A DNA stretch of 64,000 bases from positions 1,488,001 through 1,552,000 of the forward strand of contig NZ_CAKLPY010000002.1 in assembly GCF_923079645.1 (NCBI RefSeq). Reading direction: 5' to 3'. Both the position numbers and the translations under genes were made by a program. Under the pieces are notes generated by a model. That model ran no database searches and was not told the DNA's origin. It worked only from the letters and a program-made list of their open reading frames with translations. The stretch is from Emticicia aquatica. Its GTDB lineage: Bacteria > Bacteroidota > Bacteroidia > Cytophagales > Spirosomataceae. Below, piece by piece: positions 7,710-15,398 of this stretch (positions within the stretch are counted from its first letter, which is position 1; each line of letters begins with the position of its first letter).

Positions 7710-8957
7710 ATGAATAATACTACTTCAAGTACAAGTTTTACGAAATATCAAATTTTTGTTATTGCCATTTTGGCAATCTTACAATTTACACTGATTTTGG
7801 ATTTCATGGTTTTGTCGCCTTTGGGAGCAATTTTGATGAAAGAATTGAGTATTCAACCTTCGCAGTTTGGTTTAGTTGTATCGGCTTATGCTTTTAGTGC
7901 AGGAGCTTCGGGTTTATTGGCTGCGGGTTTTGCTGATAAATTCGACCGCAAAAAACTCTTACTTTTCTTTTATGTAGGTTTTGTTTTTGGTACAATTTTA
8001 TGTGCATTGGCAACGACTTATGAGTTTTTGTTGATTGCTCGTATTGTAACAGGGATTTTTGGTGGTGTAATTGGCTCAATTAGTTTTGCTATTATTTCGG
8101 ACTTATTCAAATTGGAGTTTCGTGGTAGAGTGATGGGTTTCGTACAAATGGCGTTTGCGGCGAGTCAGATTTTGGGTTTACCGATTGGACTTTTGTTGGC
8201 CAACGAGTTTGGATGGCATTCGCCATTTTGGATGATAGCAGGATTTTCGGTTCTTGTTGGTATAGCAATTGTGGTTTATATGAAACCAATAAATGCTCAC
8301 TTAGATGCTCAAAATGACCGAAATGCATTACAACATTTATGGAAAACGCTTTCAAACACGGAATATATAAGGGCATTTTTGGCGACTATCTTATTAGCAA
8401 CGGGTGGTTTTATGTTGATGCCTTTTGGAAGTGCATTTAGTATTAATAACCTAAAAATCAGGATGGAAGATTTGCCAATTTTGTATGGTGTAACAGGTGT
8501 TTTTTCGATACTTTTTGGGCCACTTTCTGGTAAACTTAGCGATAGATTTGGTAAATATAAGATGTTTGTGATTGGCTCTGTCTTAACGATAATTATGGTT
8601 GCGATATATACGAATTTGAACCAAACGCCACTTTGGATAGTAATTATTATCAATATTCTGATGTTTGCAGGAATAACTGCTCGAATGATTCCTGCATCGG
8701 CATTGATGACGGCTATTCCAGAGCAACACGATAGAGGTGCGTTTATGAGCATCAACTCGTCGATTCAGCAAATTTCGGGTGGAGCTGCGTCTGCTTTGGC
8801 AGGTGTCATTGTAACACAAGGAAGCAACGGAACTATGCAGAATTATCCGCTGTTGGGTTATGTAGTTGTTGCCTCAATGGTGATTACGATTTTTATGTTA
8901 TATATTTTGAATAAACAAGTTCATAAAAAAATAGCAAAAGATAGTAAAACTAACTGA
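7710..8957 (+). CDS. MFS transporter, probable drug or sugar efflux pump
   Basis: The 415-residue protein has 12 predicted transmembrane helices. The MFS loop motif between helices 2 and 3 appears as GFADKFDRKKLLL, and a second copy, GKLSDRFGKYKMF, follows the central loop, showing the two six-helix halves. The N-terminal LDFMVLSPLG resembles the Bcr/CflA and AraJ-type drug:proton antiporters. Its position downstream of tetR with a shared operator supports inducible export of a toxic compound, which I cannot name. Its TGA stop lies within the second WYL-type palindrome (8952-8973). Confidence 0.88.
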   Translation: MNNTTSSTSFTKYQIFVIAILAILQFTLILDFMVLSPLGAILMKELSIQPSQFGLVVSAYAFSAGASGLLAAGFADKFDRKKLLLFFYVGFVFGTILCALATTYEFLLIARIVTGIFGGVIGSISFAIISDLFKLEFRGRVMGFVQMAFAASQILGLPIGLLLANEFGWHSPFWMIAGFSVLVGIAIVVYMKPINAHLDAQNDRNALQHLWKTLSNTEYIRAFLATILLATGGFMLMPFGSAFSINNLKIRMEDLPILYGVTGVFSILFGPLSGKLSDRFGKYKMFVIGSVLTIIMVAIYTNLNQTPLWIVIIINILMFAGITARMIPASALMTAIPEQHDRGAFMSINSSIQQISGGAASALAGVIVTQGSNGTMQNYPLLGYVVVASMVITIFMLYILNKQVHKKIAKDSKTN

Positions 8958-8973
8958 CATAGGGTTGTCAGTT
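8952..8973. promoter_or_regulatory. 22-bp palindrome, candidate WYL-regulator operator (copy 2)
   Basis: AACTGACA, TAGGGT, TGTCAGTT has perfect 8-bp arms and an 18-base core identical to copy 1 at 3449-3466. It overlaps the MFS stop codon and lies 48 bases before the small gene at 9022, its probable target. Confidence 0.6.
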
Positions 8974-9021
8974 GAATATTATATAATTGTGTAATTATTA
9001 AACCTAATATTACATTAAGCC

Positions 9022-9243
9022 ATGATTTGGGTCTTTAAAACTACCATAAAAAGTAAAGTTCAGGTACGAAAAGTAGCCCCAATTTTGAATGAGCTTGTAC
9101 TGCCTGAAGGTAAATGGAATGTTGATTTGGAAGATTGCGATAAAATTTTGCGAATAGAAAACGCAGTAACCCTAATCAACGAAAGTTATATTATTGCACA
9201 ATTAAAGGCGTCGGGGTATTGTGTAGAAGTTTTGAATGATTAA
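9022..9243 (+). CDS. small conserved-looking protein, possible HMA-like ferredoxin fold
   Basis: This 73-residue soluble protein begins MIWVFKTTIKSKVQVRKVAP. Its strand-helix-strand-strand-helix-strand pattern (VFKTTI, helix to NELVLP, WNVDLEDCDKILRIE, helix, YCVEVLN) resembles heavy-metal-associated domains but has no CxxC metal site. I know no assigned function. It has its own terminator (9249-9285) and a WYL-type palindrome upstream, so it is probably a single-gene unit. The compact fold and clean boundaries make it a credible gene despite its size. Confidence 0.75.
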   Translation: MIWVFKTTIKSKVQVRKVAPILNELVLPEGKWNVDLEDCDKILRIENAVTLINESYIIAQLKASGYCVEVLND

Positions 9244-9248
9244 TATAG

Positions 9249-9285
9249 AAACGCCTCTAAAACAAAAGTTTTAGAGGCGTTTTTG
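9249..9285. terminator. terminator after the small orphan gene
   Basis: A perfect 15-bp stem (9249-9263 with 9268-9282) has an AAAA loop and is followed by T residues. It also faces the end of the convergent gene at 9305, so it may act in both directions. Confidence 0.85.
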
Positions 9286-9304
9286 GATAAAAAAACAGGT
9301 TTTC

Positions 9305-10081
9305 TTAATTCATGTATTTTTTTCCGTTTGAATATTTAAAATCAACGCTAGCTTTAAACTTAGTGTTATCGAAGTTGGCTTCATCTCGAAATTCAGCATA
9401 TTTGAAGTCTGCATGATTACTGAAAGCGGTGCTTTTGAACGTTACACGGTCGCCAAAATTAGTATATTTAAAATCCGCATAATCCTTGAATCGTACATCA
9501 AAAAAATCAGTATCTTGCTTAAATGTTGTGTATTTAAAATTGGCGTATTCACCAAAATCACATTTTGCAAAAATCACTTCTTGTTTAAAATCAGCATATT
9601 TAAAGTTGGCACTTTGGGCAAATTTTGCTCCACCGAAAGATACTTTCTCAGCAAAGTCAGAATATTTGAATTCGGTTTTCCCTGCAAAAGTACAATTTTC
9701 AAAAATAACATTTTTCTCAAAATCTGTCGTATAGGTAGTACCGTCGCCAATGCTCCAATTGATGCTTCCATTGCCAAGTTTACGATTTTTTTCTTCTTCC
9801 AAATTTTTGTAGGCAATAAAATCGCCTTTAAAAGTACAATTTTTGAACGAAATAGGCACTTCGACATAGCTTTTAAACTCTTCGTAATTTCCTTTGTTTT
9901 TGATACGTTTTTTGTTGGAAAGTTCGGTTAAATCCAAATCTCCCACAATCGTTACATCTTGATAATCAACGGATTGCCCTTTATCAATTTTCTCAAAAAC
10001 TGTTTTTGCCGAAATTTCCTTTTGGGCTGAGGCTTCCGTTCCAACGAAAGCACAAAGCATGACGATTAATAGCTTTTTCAT
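9305..10081 (-). CDS. exported pentapeptide-like (FKY) repeat protein
   Basis: From ATG 10081 the product is 258 residues with a signal peptide (KKLLIVMLCAFVGTEASAQ). After a non-repeat start with scattered pentapeptide-type units come five contiguous 22-residue units. Each begins with a small or polar pair followed by FKY and has Phe at positions 3, 8, 14 and 19, and a sixth is truncated at the C-terminus. Phe spacing of 5 and 6 fits a right-handed quadrilateral beta-helix of the Pentapeptide_3 type. The function is unknown. Starts at 10093 or 10108 would overlap the end of the upstream SGGG-repeat gene, with which it is surely co-transcribed (4-base gap). Confidence 0.82.
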   Translation of the reverse strand: MKKLLIVMLCAFVGTEASAQKEISAKTVFEKIDKGQSVDYQDVTIVGDLDLTELSNKKRIKNKGNYEEFKSYVEVPISFKNCTFKGDFIAYKNLEEEKNRKLGNGSINWSIGDGTTYTTDFEKNVIFENCTFAGKTEFKYSDFAEKVSFGGAKFAQSANFKYADFKQEVIFAKCDFGEYANFKYTTFKQDTDFFDVRFKDYADFKYTNFGDRVTFKSTAFSNHADFKYAEFRDEANFDNTKFKASVDFKYSNGKKYMN

Positions 10082-10085
10082 TTGC

Positions 10086-11120
10086 TTATTCATTGATATA
10101 AACTCCACCTGAATTTGCGTCCATTGTCACTGCAATTCCGCCACCGTTGAGCGAACCTCTTACACGGTCTTTTTCAACTTGACCATTGAATTTAGCTAAA
10201 GTCGACACTTTTACTCTTTGTCCGTCTAGGTCTAAATCCATTCCTTTGTCCATTGGCATTCTGACATGAATACTTCCTGCACTGGTCGATAACGAAAGGT
10301 ATTTTCCAAGAGATTTAATGTCGGCATCAATTCCACCGCCCGAAGTTGACGCTTTTACACTAGCTGTAATATCTTCTAAATGAATAGAACCACCCGAAGT
10401 TGATGTGATAAATTCGCCGCTAATATTTTCTGCTCTGATTCCACCACCGCTTGTTGTGGCTTTGATATTTCCGTCTAAACTTTTTAAATCTAAACCACCG
10501 CCCGACGTACTAAGTCTAATATCACCTTTGCAATTGTCGGCATCAATTCCACCACCACTTGTAGCTACATCAATATTATCTCTACAACCGCTGATGTCAA
10601 TTCCGCCACCTGAAGTCCGACCTTTAACATTTCCGCCCAAATTTTGTAGTTTCAGGCCCCCTCCACTTGTTGTAAAGCCTAAGTTTCCAGAAAGATTTTT
10701 GAGAGAAATACCGCCGCCACTTGTAACTAGGTCAGTTGAAATTTTTTCTGGAGTGTAGATTTTAAATGAAATGCTCAAACCATTTTTCCAGTTCCAACCG
10801 CTCTCACTTTTGCGTTTGGCGATGCAAGCGATGGTTTCACCTTCTTTTTTTACGCTTAATTCGTATTCTTTTAAACGGTCTTCAATTTCTTCTTTGCTGA
10901 GTTTGGCGTTGCCATTGTTACCTTTAACGTATATTTCAACTCGTGCTTCATCGCCTGCACCGCCAGTTACCGAAATCCCCCCGCCCGAAGTGCGTACAGA
11001 AAGATTTTTGATTTCAGAAGATTTGTACGTTTTTACAAAATAAGGTGTTTCTTTTTCTTGAGCAAAGGAAATATTGATTGCCAATAAACCTAAAATAATT
11101 AATGAGTGTAGCTTTTTCAT
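10086..11120 (-). CDS. DUF4097-family exported protein with SGGG repeats
   Basis: The 344-residue protein has a signal peptide (about 1-20, ending SFAQ). It then carries at least nine copies of TSGGGI-type motifs spaced about 19-22 residues, each followed by a short hydrophobic strand. This pattern is typical of DUF4097 beta-strand repeat (adhesin-like) proteins and predicts a beta-solenoid. Such proteins are common and exported in Bacteroidota, but their role is unclear. It is the first gene of a two-gene unit with the FKY repeat protein, and both products are predicted exported solenoids. Confidence 0.85.
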   Translation of the reverse strand: MKKLHSLIILGLLAINISFAQEKETPYFVKTYKSSEIKNLSVRTSGGGISVTGGAGDEARVEIYVKGNNGNAKLSKEEIEDRLKEYELSVKKEGETIACIAKRKSESGWNWKNGLSISFKIYTPEKISTDLVTSGGGISLKNLSGNLGFTTSGGGLKLQNLGGNVKGRTSGGGIDISGCRDNIDVATSGGGIDADNCKGDIRLSTSGGGLDLKSLDGNIKATTSGGGIRAENISGEFITSTSGGSIHLEDITASVKASTSGGGIDADIKSLGKYLSLSTSAGSIHVRMPMDKGMDLDLDGQRVKVSTLAKFNGQVEKDRVRGSLNGGGIAVTMDANSGGVYINE

Positions 11121-11201
11121 ACAATTGCGTTTGTTAAGATTTCATAATTACTCATAAGATGCAAAAGATGAGAGAAGCGTTGCAAATTATTGACTTTATT
11201 T

Positions 11202-12032
11202 TTAGAACAAATCCATTGGGTCTTCTACAACACGTAGGTTTTCGTTGAATGTATCAATAAAACTCATGTCTTCTTGGGTAATTTGAAAGTCAAAAACGTT
11301 AAAATTTTCTTTAATTCGTTGCAAATTAGCTGACTTAGGAATGCTTGAAATACCATGTTGTAAAGCCCATCGCAGAATGATTTGAGCGGGAGTTTTATCG
11401 TACTTTTTAGCAATTCTTTGCAGTTTTGGGTCATTCATTCGTAAACCTCGTACTAAAGGTGTATATGCTTGCAGTTGAATATTTTTCGTTTTACAAACAT
11501 CAACCAAATCTTTTAGATATAAATAAGGACTAAATTCAACTTGATTAACCGCAGGAACGATTGTAGCGTAAGATTCGAGTTCGTTCAAGAAAGGAATGAG
11601 GTAATTTGCCACACCAATAGCTTTCACTCGACCTTCTTGATACAATTTTTCGAGGGCTAACCAAGTCTCTTTGCGGGCGTGTTTTATTGGCCAGTGAATG
11701 AGATACAAGTCTATATAATCAATGTTGAGTTTTTGGAGGCTCGTATCAAAAGCTCGAAGCGTTTTGTCAAAACCGTGGTCGCTGTTATTAACTTTTGTTG
11801 TTACAAAAATTTCTTCCCGATTGATTTTACTTTCTCTAATGGCATTGCCAATTTCAGTTTCGTTGTGGTACATTTCGGCAGTATCAATCAAGCGATAACC
11901 CGTTTCTAAAGCCCATAAAACCGCTTGTTCGGCTTCACGGTTGTACATATCGTAAACGCCAAGTCCCAATAATGGCATTTTTTTACCATTATTGAGACTT
12001 GTGTATAATTGTTGGTTTTCTTTATTTACCAT
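11202..12032 (-). CDS. aldo/keto reductase
   Basis: The 276-residue protein matches the AKR TIM-barrel. The catalytic tetrad is complete: D50 and Y55 in LIDTAEMYHNE, K80 in VTTK and H113 in YLIHWP. The NADPH-binding end is represented by GISSIPKSANLQRIKEN. The size and sequence resemble the bacterial AKR5-like group (2,5-diketo-gluconate reductase and methylglyoxal reductase types), but the substrate cannot be told. Its start overlaps the end of the phytanoyl-CoA dioxygenase gene by 7 bases, so the two are translationally coupled. Confidence 0.92.
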   Translation of the reverse strand: MVNKENQQLYTSLNNGKKMPLLGLGVYDMYNREAEQAVLWALETGYRLIDTAEMYHNETEIGNAIRESKINREEIFVTTKVNNSDHGFDKTLRAFDTSLQKLNIDYIDLYLIHWPIKHARKETWLALEKLYQEGRVKAIGVANYLIPFLNELESYATIVPAVNQVEFSPYLYLKDLVDVCKTKNIQLQAYTPLVRGLRMNDPKLQRIAKKYDKTPAQIILRWALQHGISSIPKSANLQRIKENFNVFDFQITQEDMSFIDTFNENLRVVEDPMDLF

Positions 12033-12997
12033 TTTTCTAAACCTAATAGTTTTTTGCCTAAATCACTTAAAACGGCGGTTTCATAAACCTCTTTTTCTAG
12101 ATTTCGTGGGTCTCCAGGGAAAGCATAGCCCTCAGGAGCGATACGGTTTTTCCAAGAATTTACTCGCCAATCGCGTAATGCTTCGTTGTCTTCTTCGGCT
12201 GGCATCATCGAAATATATTGAGCTATACGAACTTTATCAGTCGAATTATTTGGACGAATTCCATGTGGTTGACTGCTATTAAATATCAGTAAATCACCAG
12301 CTTCGAGTTTTACTTTTACGATATGTTTTTCAAAACCAGCTACATCTGGTTTAAAACGATTTCGGTCTTCGGGTTGCGTTAATTTCCAAGTATCGTATGT
12401 ACGAAATAGTTCAGGAATACATTGAAAACCTCCCATATTTTCGTCGGTTTGGTCGGCTAAAGCCAAAACTCCTTGTACATTTTGGGGTTTGGTTTCTGGG
12501 TCATAATCCCAGTGAATAAAACCTTTATATTCAAAACCTGGACGAAGCGGAAAATTCAGATTGGCTCTGTCAATTGTCACCCATAATTTTTCGGTTCCCC
12601 AAATATCAACAAAAGCATCGTAAACTTTTTGCATTTGACGGTTATTCCAGAGGTGCTGGTTATTATAAACTTCTACCATACCCGTTCCTGTGAGTTCTTT
12701 CATTTGCATTTCTGCACGTGGAGGCGTGTACCAAGTGCTTGCGTCGTTGGGGTCTTTTTCCTCAAATTCCCAAATAAAATTGGCAGTTTGTAGTGCTTGC
12801 TCTCTCGGAACGGCATTCTTAATAATCACATAACCATTTGTAAGCCAAAAGTTCCAGTCTTCTTCACTCAAAACTCTCAATTTATCACCTTCGGCAAGAT
12901 TAGTACGTAACTTAACTTGGCTACTTGTGGCGGTAGATGGATTCCCTGGCTTATCGGTGTGATTTTTATTGGGCATCATTGTCGGAATCATTTGCAT
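12026..12997 (-). CDS. phytanoyl-CoA dioxygenase (PhyH) family oxygenase
   Basis: The 323-residue protein carries the Fe(II)/2-oxoglutarate oxygenase facial triad, H162 and D164 in FIHWDYD and distal H245 in SSQPHGIRPNN, followed by a basic residue that would bind 2-oxoglutarate (R248 or R257). PhyH-family bacterial enzymes hydroxylate diverse small molecules, and the substrate here is unknown. It is the promoter-proximal gene of a pair with an aldo/keto reductase and is divergent from an AraC regulator. A perfect -7 box TAATTTTG (complement of 13041-13048) lies 44 bases upstream. Confidence 0.88.
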   Translation of the reverse strand: MQMIPTMMPNKNHTDKPGNPSTATSSQVKLRTNLAEGDKLRVLSEEDWNFWLTNGYVIIKNAVPREQALQTANFIWEFEEKDPNDASTWYTPPRAEMQMKELTGTGMVEVYNNQHLWNNRQMQKVYDAFVDIWGTEKLWVTIDRANLNFPLRPGFEYKGFIHWDYDPETKPQNVQGVLALADQTDENMGGFQCIPELFRTYDTWKLTQPEDRNRFKPDVAGFEKHIVKVKLEAGDLLIFNSSQPHGIRPNNSTDKVRIAQYISMMPAEEDNEALRDWRVNSWKNRIAPEGYAFPGDPRNLEKEVYETAVLSDLGKKLLGLEKW

Positions 12998-13093
12998 AGC
13001 GTATGTTTGTTTAATGATATTTAAGGTTGAAATAATGATACAAAATTAAAGACTAAAACCACGCAATGCTTAACCAATAATTGCTATTTTTTG

Positions 13094-13125
13094 AACAATA
13101 TTGATATTTTAGAATTAATATTGTT
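13094..13125. promoter_or_regulatory. inverted repeat between PhyH and AraC genes, candidate AraC operator
   Basis: AACAATATT (13094-13102) and AATATTGTT (13117-13125) are perfect 9-bp arms 14 bases apart, in the 229-base gap between divergent genes. The sequence is AT-rich, so chance is not excluded. Confidence 0.4.
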
Positions 13126-13226
13126 GGTTATTGATGAATAATGTGCAAATTATGTGGATAAGGTTAAGAAAACTTATTCAAAAATAAACTACTAAATATA
13201 TTTTAAAATCAGAAATCTAGTTTTCT

Positions 13227-14075
13227 ATGAAAATTGTTTTAGAAGAATTTACGATTGACTCCGATAGCTCATTTAGGCTATTTAGACCACGGCTGAGTCA
13301 AGTTTTTTATTGGCATTTTCATCCAGAATTTGAGTTAGTTTATATCGAAGGCACAAATGGTACTCGCCATGTGGGAGAACATATTTCTCGTTTTGAAAAC
13401 AGCGATTTAGTTTTTATTGGCTCAAATATTCCGCACTTAAATTTCGATTACATGGTAAAAACTGATTACGAAAAAGTGGTTTTGCAGGTTCGACAAGATT
13501 TTTTGCAAAGTGCTTTTGGTAATACTCCTGAGCTTGCGGCGGTTTTTCGATTGTTTAAATTATCACAACACGGCATTGCTTTTGGTACCGAAATAAAGAA
13601 ACAAGTAGGAAAAAGATTGAAAGAATTGAGCGAATTGACTCAATTTGAGCAGTTTTTAGAAATTCTGAGTATTTTTCAATTTTTAGCTAATACGCAAGAT
13701 TATGTTTTGCTGCACGAAAAACCAGTTGAAAATCAATATAATAAAAAAGACCAAGAGCGAATCAAGCGATTATATCAATTTATTGATGAAAATTATCAAC
13801 GGAAAATTGAATTACACGAAGTTGCCGACATGAGTAATTTAAGCGAGGCCGCTTTTTGTCGTTATTTTAAAAAAATGACACGAGTAACTTTTACTGAATT
13901 TTTGAATCATTATCGCGTAAATCAAGCAAAAAATTTATTATTACTTGATAAAAATGTTACCGAAACTTGCTTTGAATGTGGTTTTGAAAGTATGTCGTAT
14001 TTCAACCGAACTTTCAAAAAGTTAACTGGCGAAAACCCATTGGCTTTTAAAAAGCGGTATTTTTCAAAAGAATGA
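13227..14075 (+). CDS. AraC-family transcriptional regulator
   Basis: The 282-residue protein has an N-terminal cupin-like sensor domain (YWHFHPEFELVYIEG, with metal-type histidines) and two C-terminal helix-turn-helix motifs (about 185-280; LHEVADMSNLSEAAFCRYFKK and the second ending MSYFNRTFKKLTGENPLAFKKRY). This matches full-length AraC/XylS proteins that sense a small molecule. It is divergent from the PhyH-aldo/keto reductase pair and probably controls it. Its stop is only 4 bases from the convergent phosphatase-family gene. Confidence 0.92.
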   Translation: MKIVLEEFTIDSDSSFRLFRPRLSQVFYWHFHPEFELVYIEGTNGTRHVGEHISRFENSDLVFIGSNIPHLNFDYMVKTDYEKVVLQVRQDFLQSAFGNTPELAAVFRLFKLSQHGIAFGTEIKKQVGKRLKELSELTQFEQFLEILSIFQFLANTQDYVLLHEKPVENQYNKKDQERIKRLYQFIDENYQRKIELHEVADMSNLSEAAFCRYFKKMTRVTFTEFLNHYRVNQAKNLLLLDKNVTETCFECGFESMSYFNRTFKKLTGENPLAFKKRYFSKE

Positions 14076-14079
14076 AAGC

Positions 14080-15309
14080 TTATTTTTCCAAAACAATCCA
14101 CCGATTCAATACATTATAAGGCGTTTCAATGACTATTTTGTAAAATTTAGAAGGAAGTTTATGTACATCAATCGTAGCTTTTTCGGCATCGACAGGCACT
14201 TGTTTTAGAAGTTCATACTTATCGTTTTTACCTATTTCAAAGTTGTTAGTGGTTGTTACCCAAATCTTGGCGTTACCTTTTTTTTCAATAGCTTTCCAAG
14301 TCAAATTAATATTTCCATCCTTAAATGTTGCTTCTGGCGAAATAGCTGAAGTTTTACCAGTTAAAGAAATTCCATCAATCTCAAACTGCTGTTTACGAGG
14401 AAAAGAAATATTTAAAAAATTAGCAATTGATGGCATGATGTCAACAATCGCTGGTTGATTTTGGTGAAAATACTGGTTCAGATTTTGAGCATTGGTTACA
14501 ATCCAAGTAGAGCGTTCTCGGTCTGATTGTCCGCCATGTCCTTTTCCTGTTTTAGCATCACGACCGTGGTCTGTTGTAATATAAATGACCCAATCTTCCT
14601 TAAACTTTGCTTGACGATATTTGATAGCCTGCCAAATTTGATTGACTTGTTTGTCCATTTGTTCTATTGCGGCATAAAATTCTGGGCTATCGCCATATTT
14701 ATGTCCCATATCATCAGTATATTCAAGATAAACCCAGCTTAAATCGGGTGCAACCGTTTGAATAGTATTTGCAGCTGTATTGGCCACCTGTTGGTCAATC
14801 AGGTTGATATATTTGCTTTGTTTATCATGCGGATAGCGAGTTGTGTCAAGTTCTAAGCCATCAAAATAATAATCTGTTTTGATATTGTTGGTTTGTGGCA
14901 GATTATCACCAATGAGTTTTGTACGATTGTCGAGCCATGTAGAAAAAACGGCTATTTTCTTTTCAGGATACTGCTCTTTGAAGAAACGAAAAATAGTCCA
15001 GTAATAATAATTTGGAGCTTTGATATCATTGTCCCAAACATTATGTTTATTGACCCAAGTTCCAGTTAATAGGCTATTATAACCAACGGCAGAAATTGTA
15101 GGTGTTTGCGAATAGTTTTTTTTCTCACCGCCTACATACGCACGAGTATATCCGCCAATTTGGGCGATAGAATCAAGCGTTGGTTTTTTTAATTTTTCAA
15201 TTACGTCAGCAGGAATGCCATCGACAATAATAAAAATTGCCTTTTTTTTGACTTGAGTTGATGCATTGAAAGCTCCAAAGAAAATAGCGAGAAGTAAAAT
15301 TTTATTCAT
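14080..15309 (-). CDS. alkaline phosphatase-family hydrolase (nucleotide pyrophosphatase/phosphodiesterase type)
   Basis: From ATG 15309 the product is 409 residues with a signal peptide. Metal-binding motifs of the alkaline phosphatase superfamily are visible: IIVDGIPAD near the N-terminus, a nucleophile region TPTISAVGYNSLLTG with Thr/Ser, YTDDMGHKYG in the middle and TTDHGRDAKTGKGHGG. The arrangement fits type I phosphodiesterase/NPP enzymes that cleave phosphodiesters or pyrophosphates in the periplasm. About 90 C-terminal residues look like a fibronectin-type beta domain. The substrate is unknown. Confidence 0.88.
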   Translation of the reverse strand: MNKILLLAIFFGAFNASTQVKKKAIFIIVDGIPADVIEKLKKPTLDSIAQIGGYTRAYVGGEKKNYSQTPTISAVGYNSLLTGTWVNKHNVWDNDIKAPNYYYWTIFRFFKEQYPEKKIAVFSTWLDNRTKLIGDNLPQTNNIKTDYYFDGLELDTTRYPHDKQSKYINLIDQQVANTAANTIQTVAPDLSWVYLEYTDDMGHKYGDSPEFYAAIEQMDKQVNQIWQAIKYRQAKFKEDWVIYITTDHGRDAKTGKGHGGQSDRERSTWIVTNAQNLNQYFHQNQPAIVDIMPSIANFLNISFPRKQQFEIDGISLTGKTSAISPEATFKDGNINLTWKAIEKKGNAKIWVTTTNNFEIGKNDKYELLKQVPVDAEKATIDVHKLPSKFYKIVIETPYNVLNRWIVLEK

Positions 15310-15398
15310 TTGCAATTAGTCAAATTTGCGTTCATTGATTGCAAATATACTGAAAGAGGTCTGCTATTGAATAAATATAAGATGAATTATGTGTTAAA

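Noticed and set aside
8309..8755. 148-codon minus-strand ORF
   Set aside because: It is antisense to the MFS gene, with a hydrophobic translation caused by the complementary strand.
9413..9931. 172-codon plus-strand ORF
   Set aside because: It is antisense to the FKY repeat gene and its Phe/Ile/Lys-rich periodic translation mirrors those repeats.
10405..10758. 117-codon plus-strand ORF rich in Pro
   Set aside because: It is the complement of the SGGG repeats and has no independent signals.
10330..10990. Regular DNA repeats that could suggest a CRISPR array
   Set aside because: The repeats encode SGGG motifs in frame in a protein with a signal peptide; there are no unique spacers between identical repeats.
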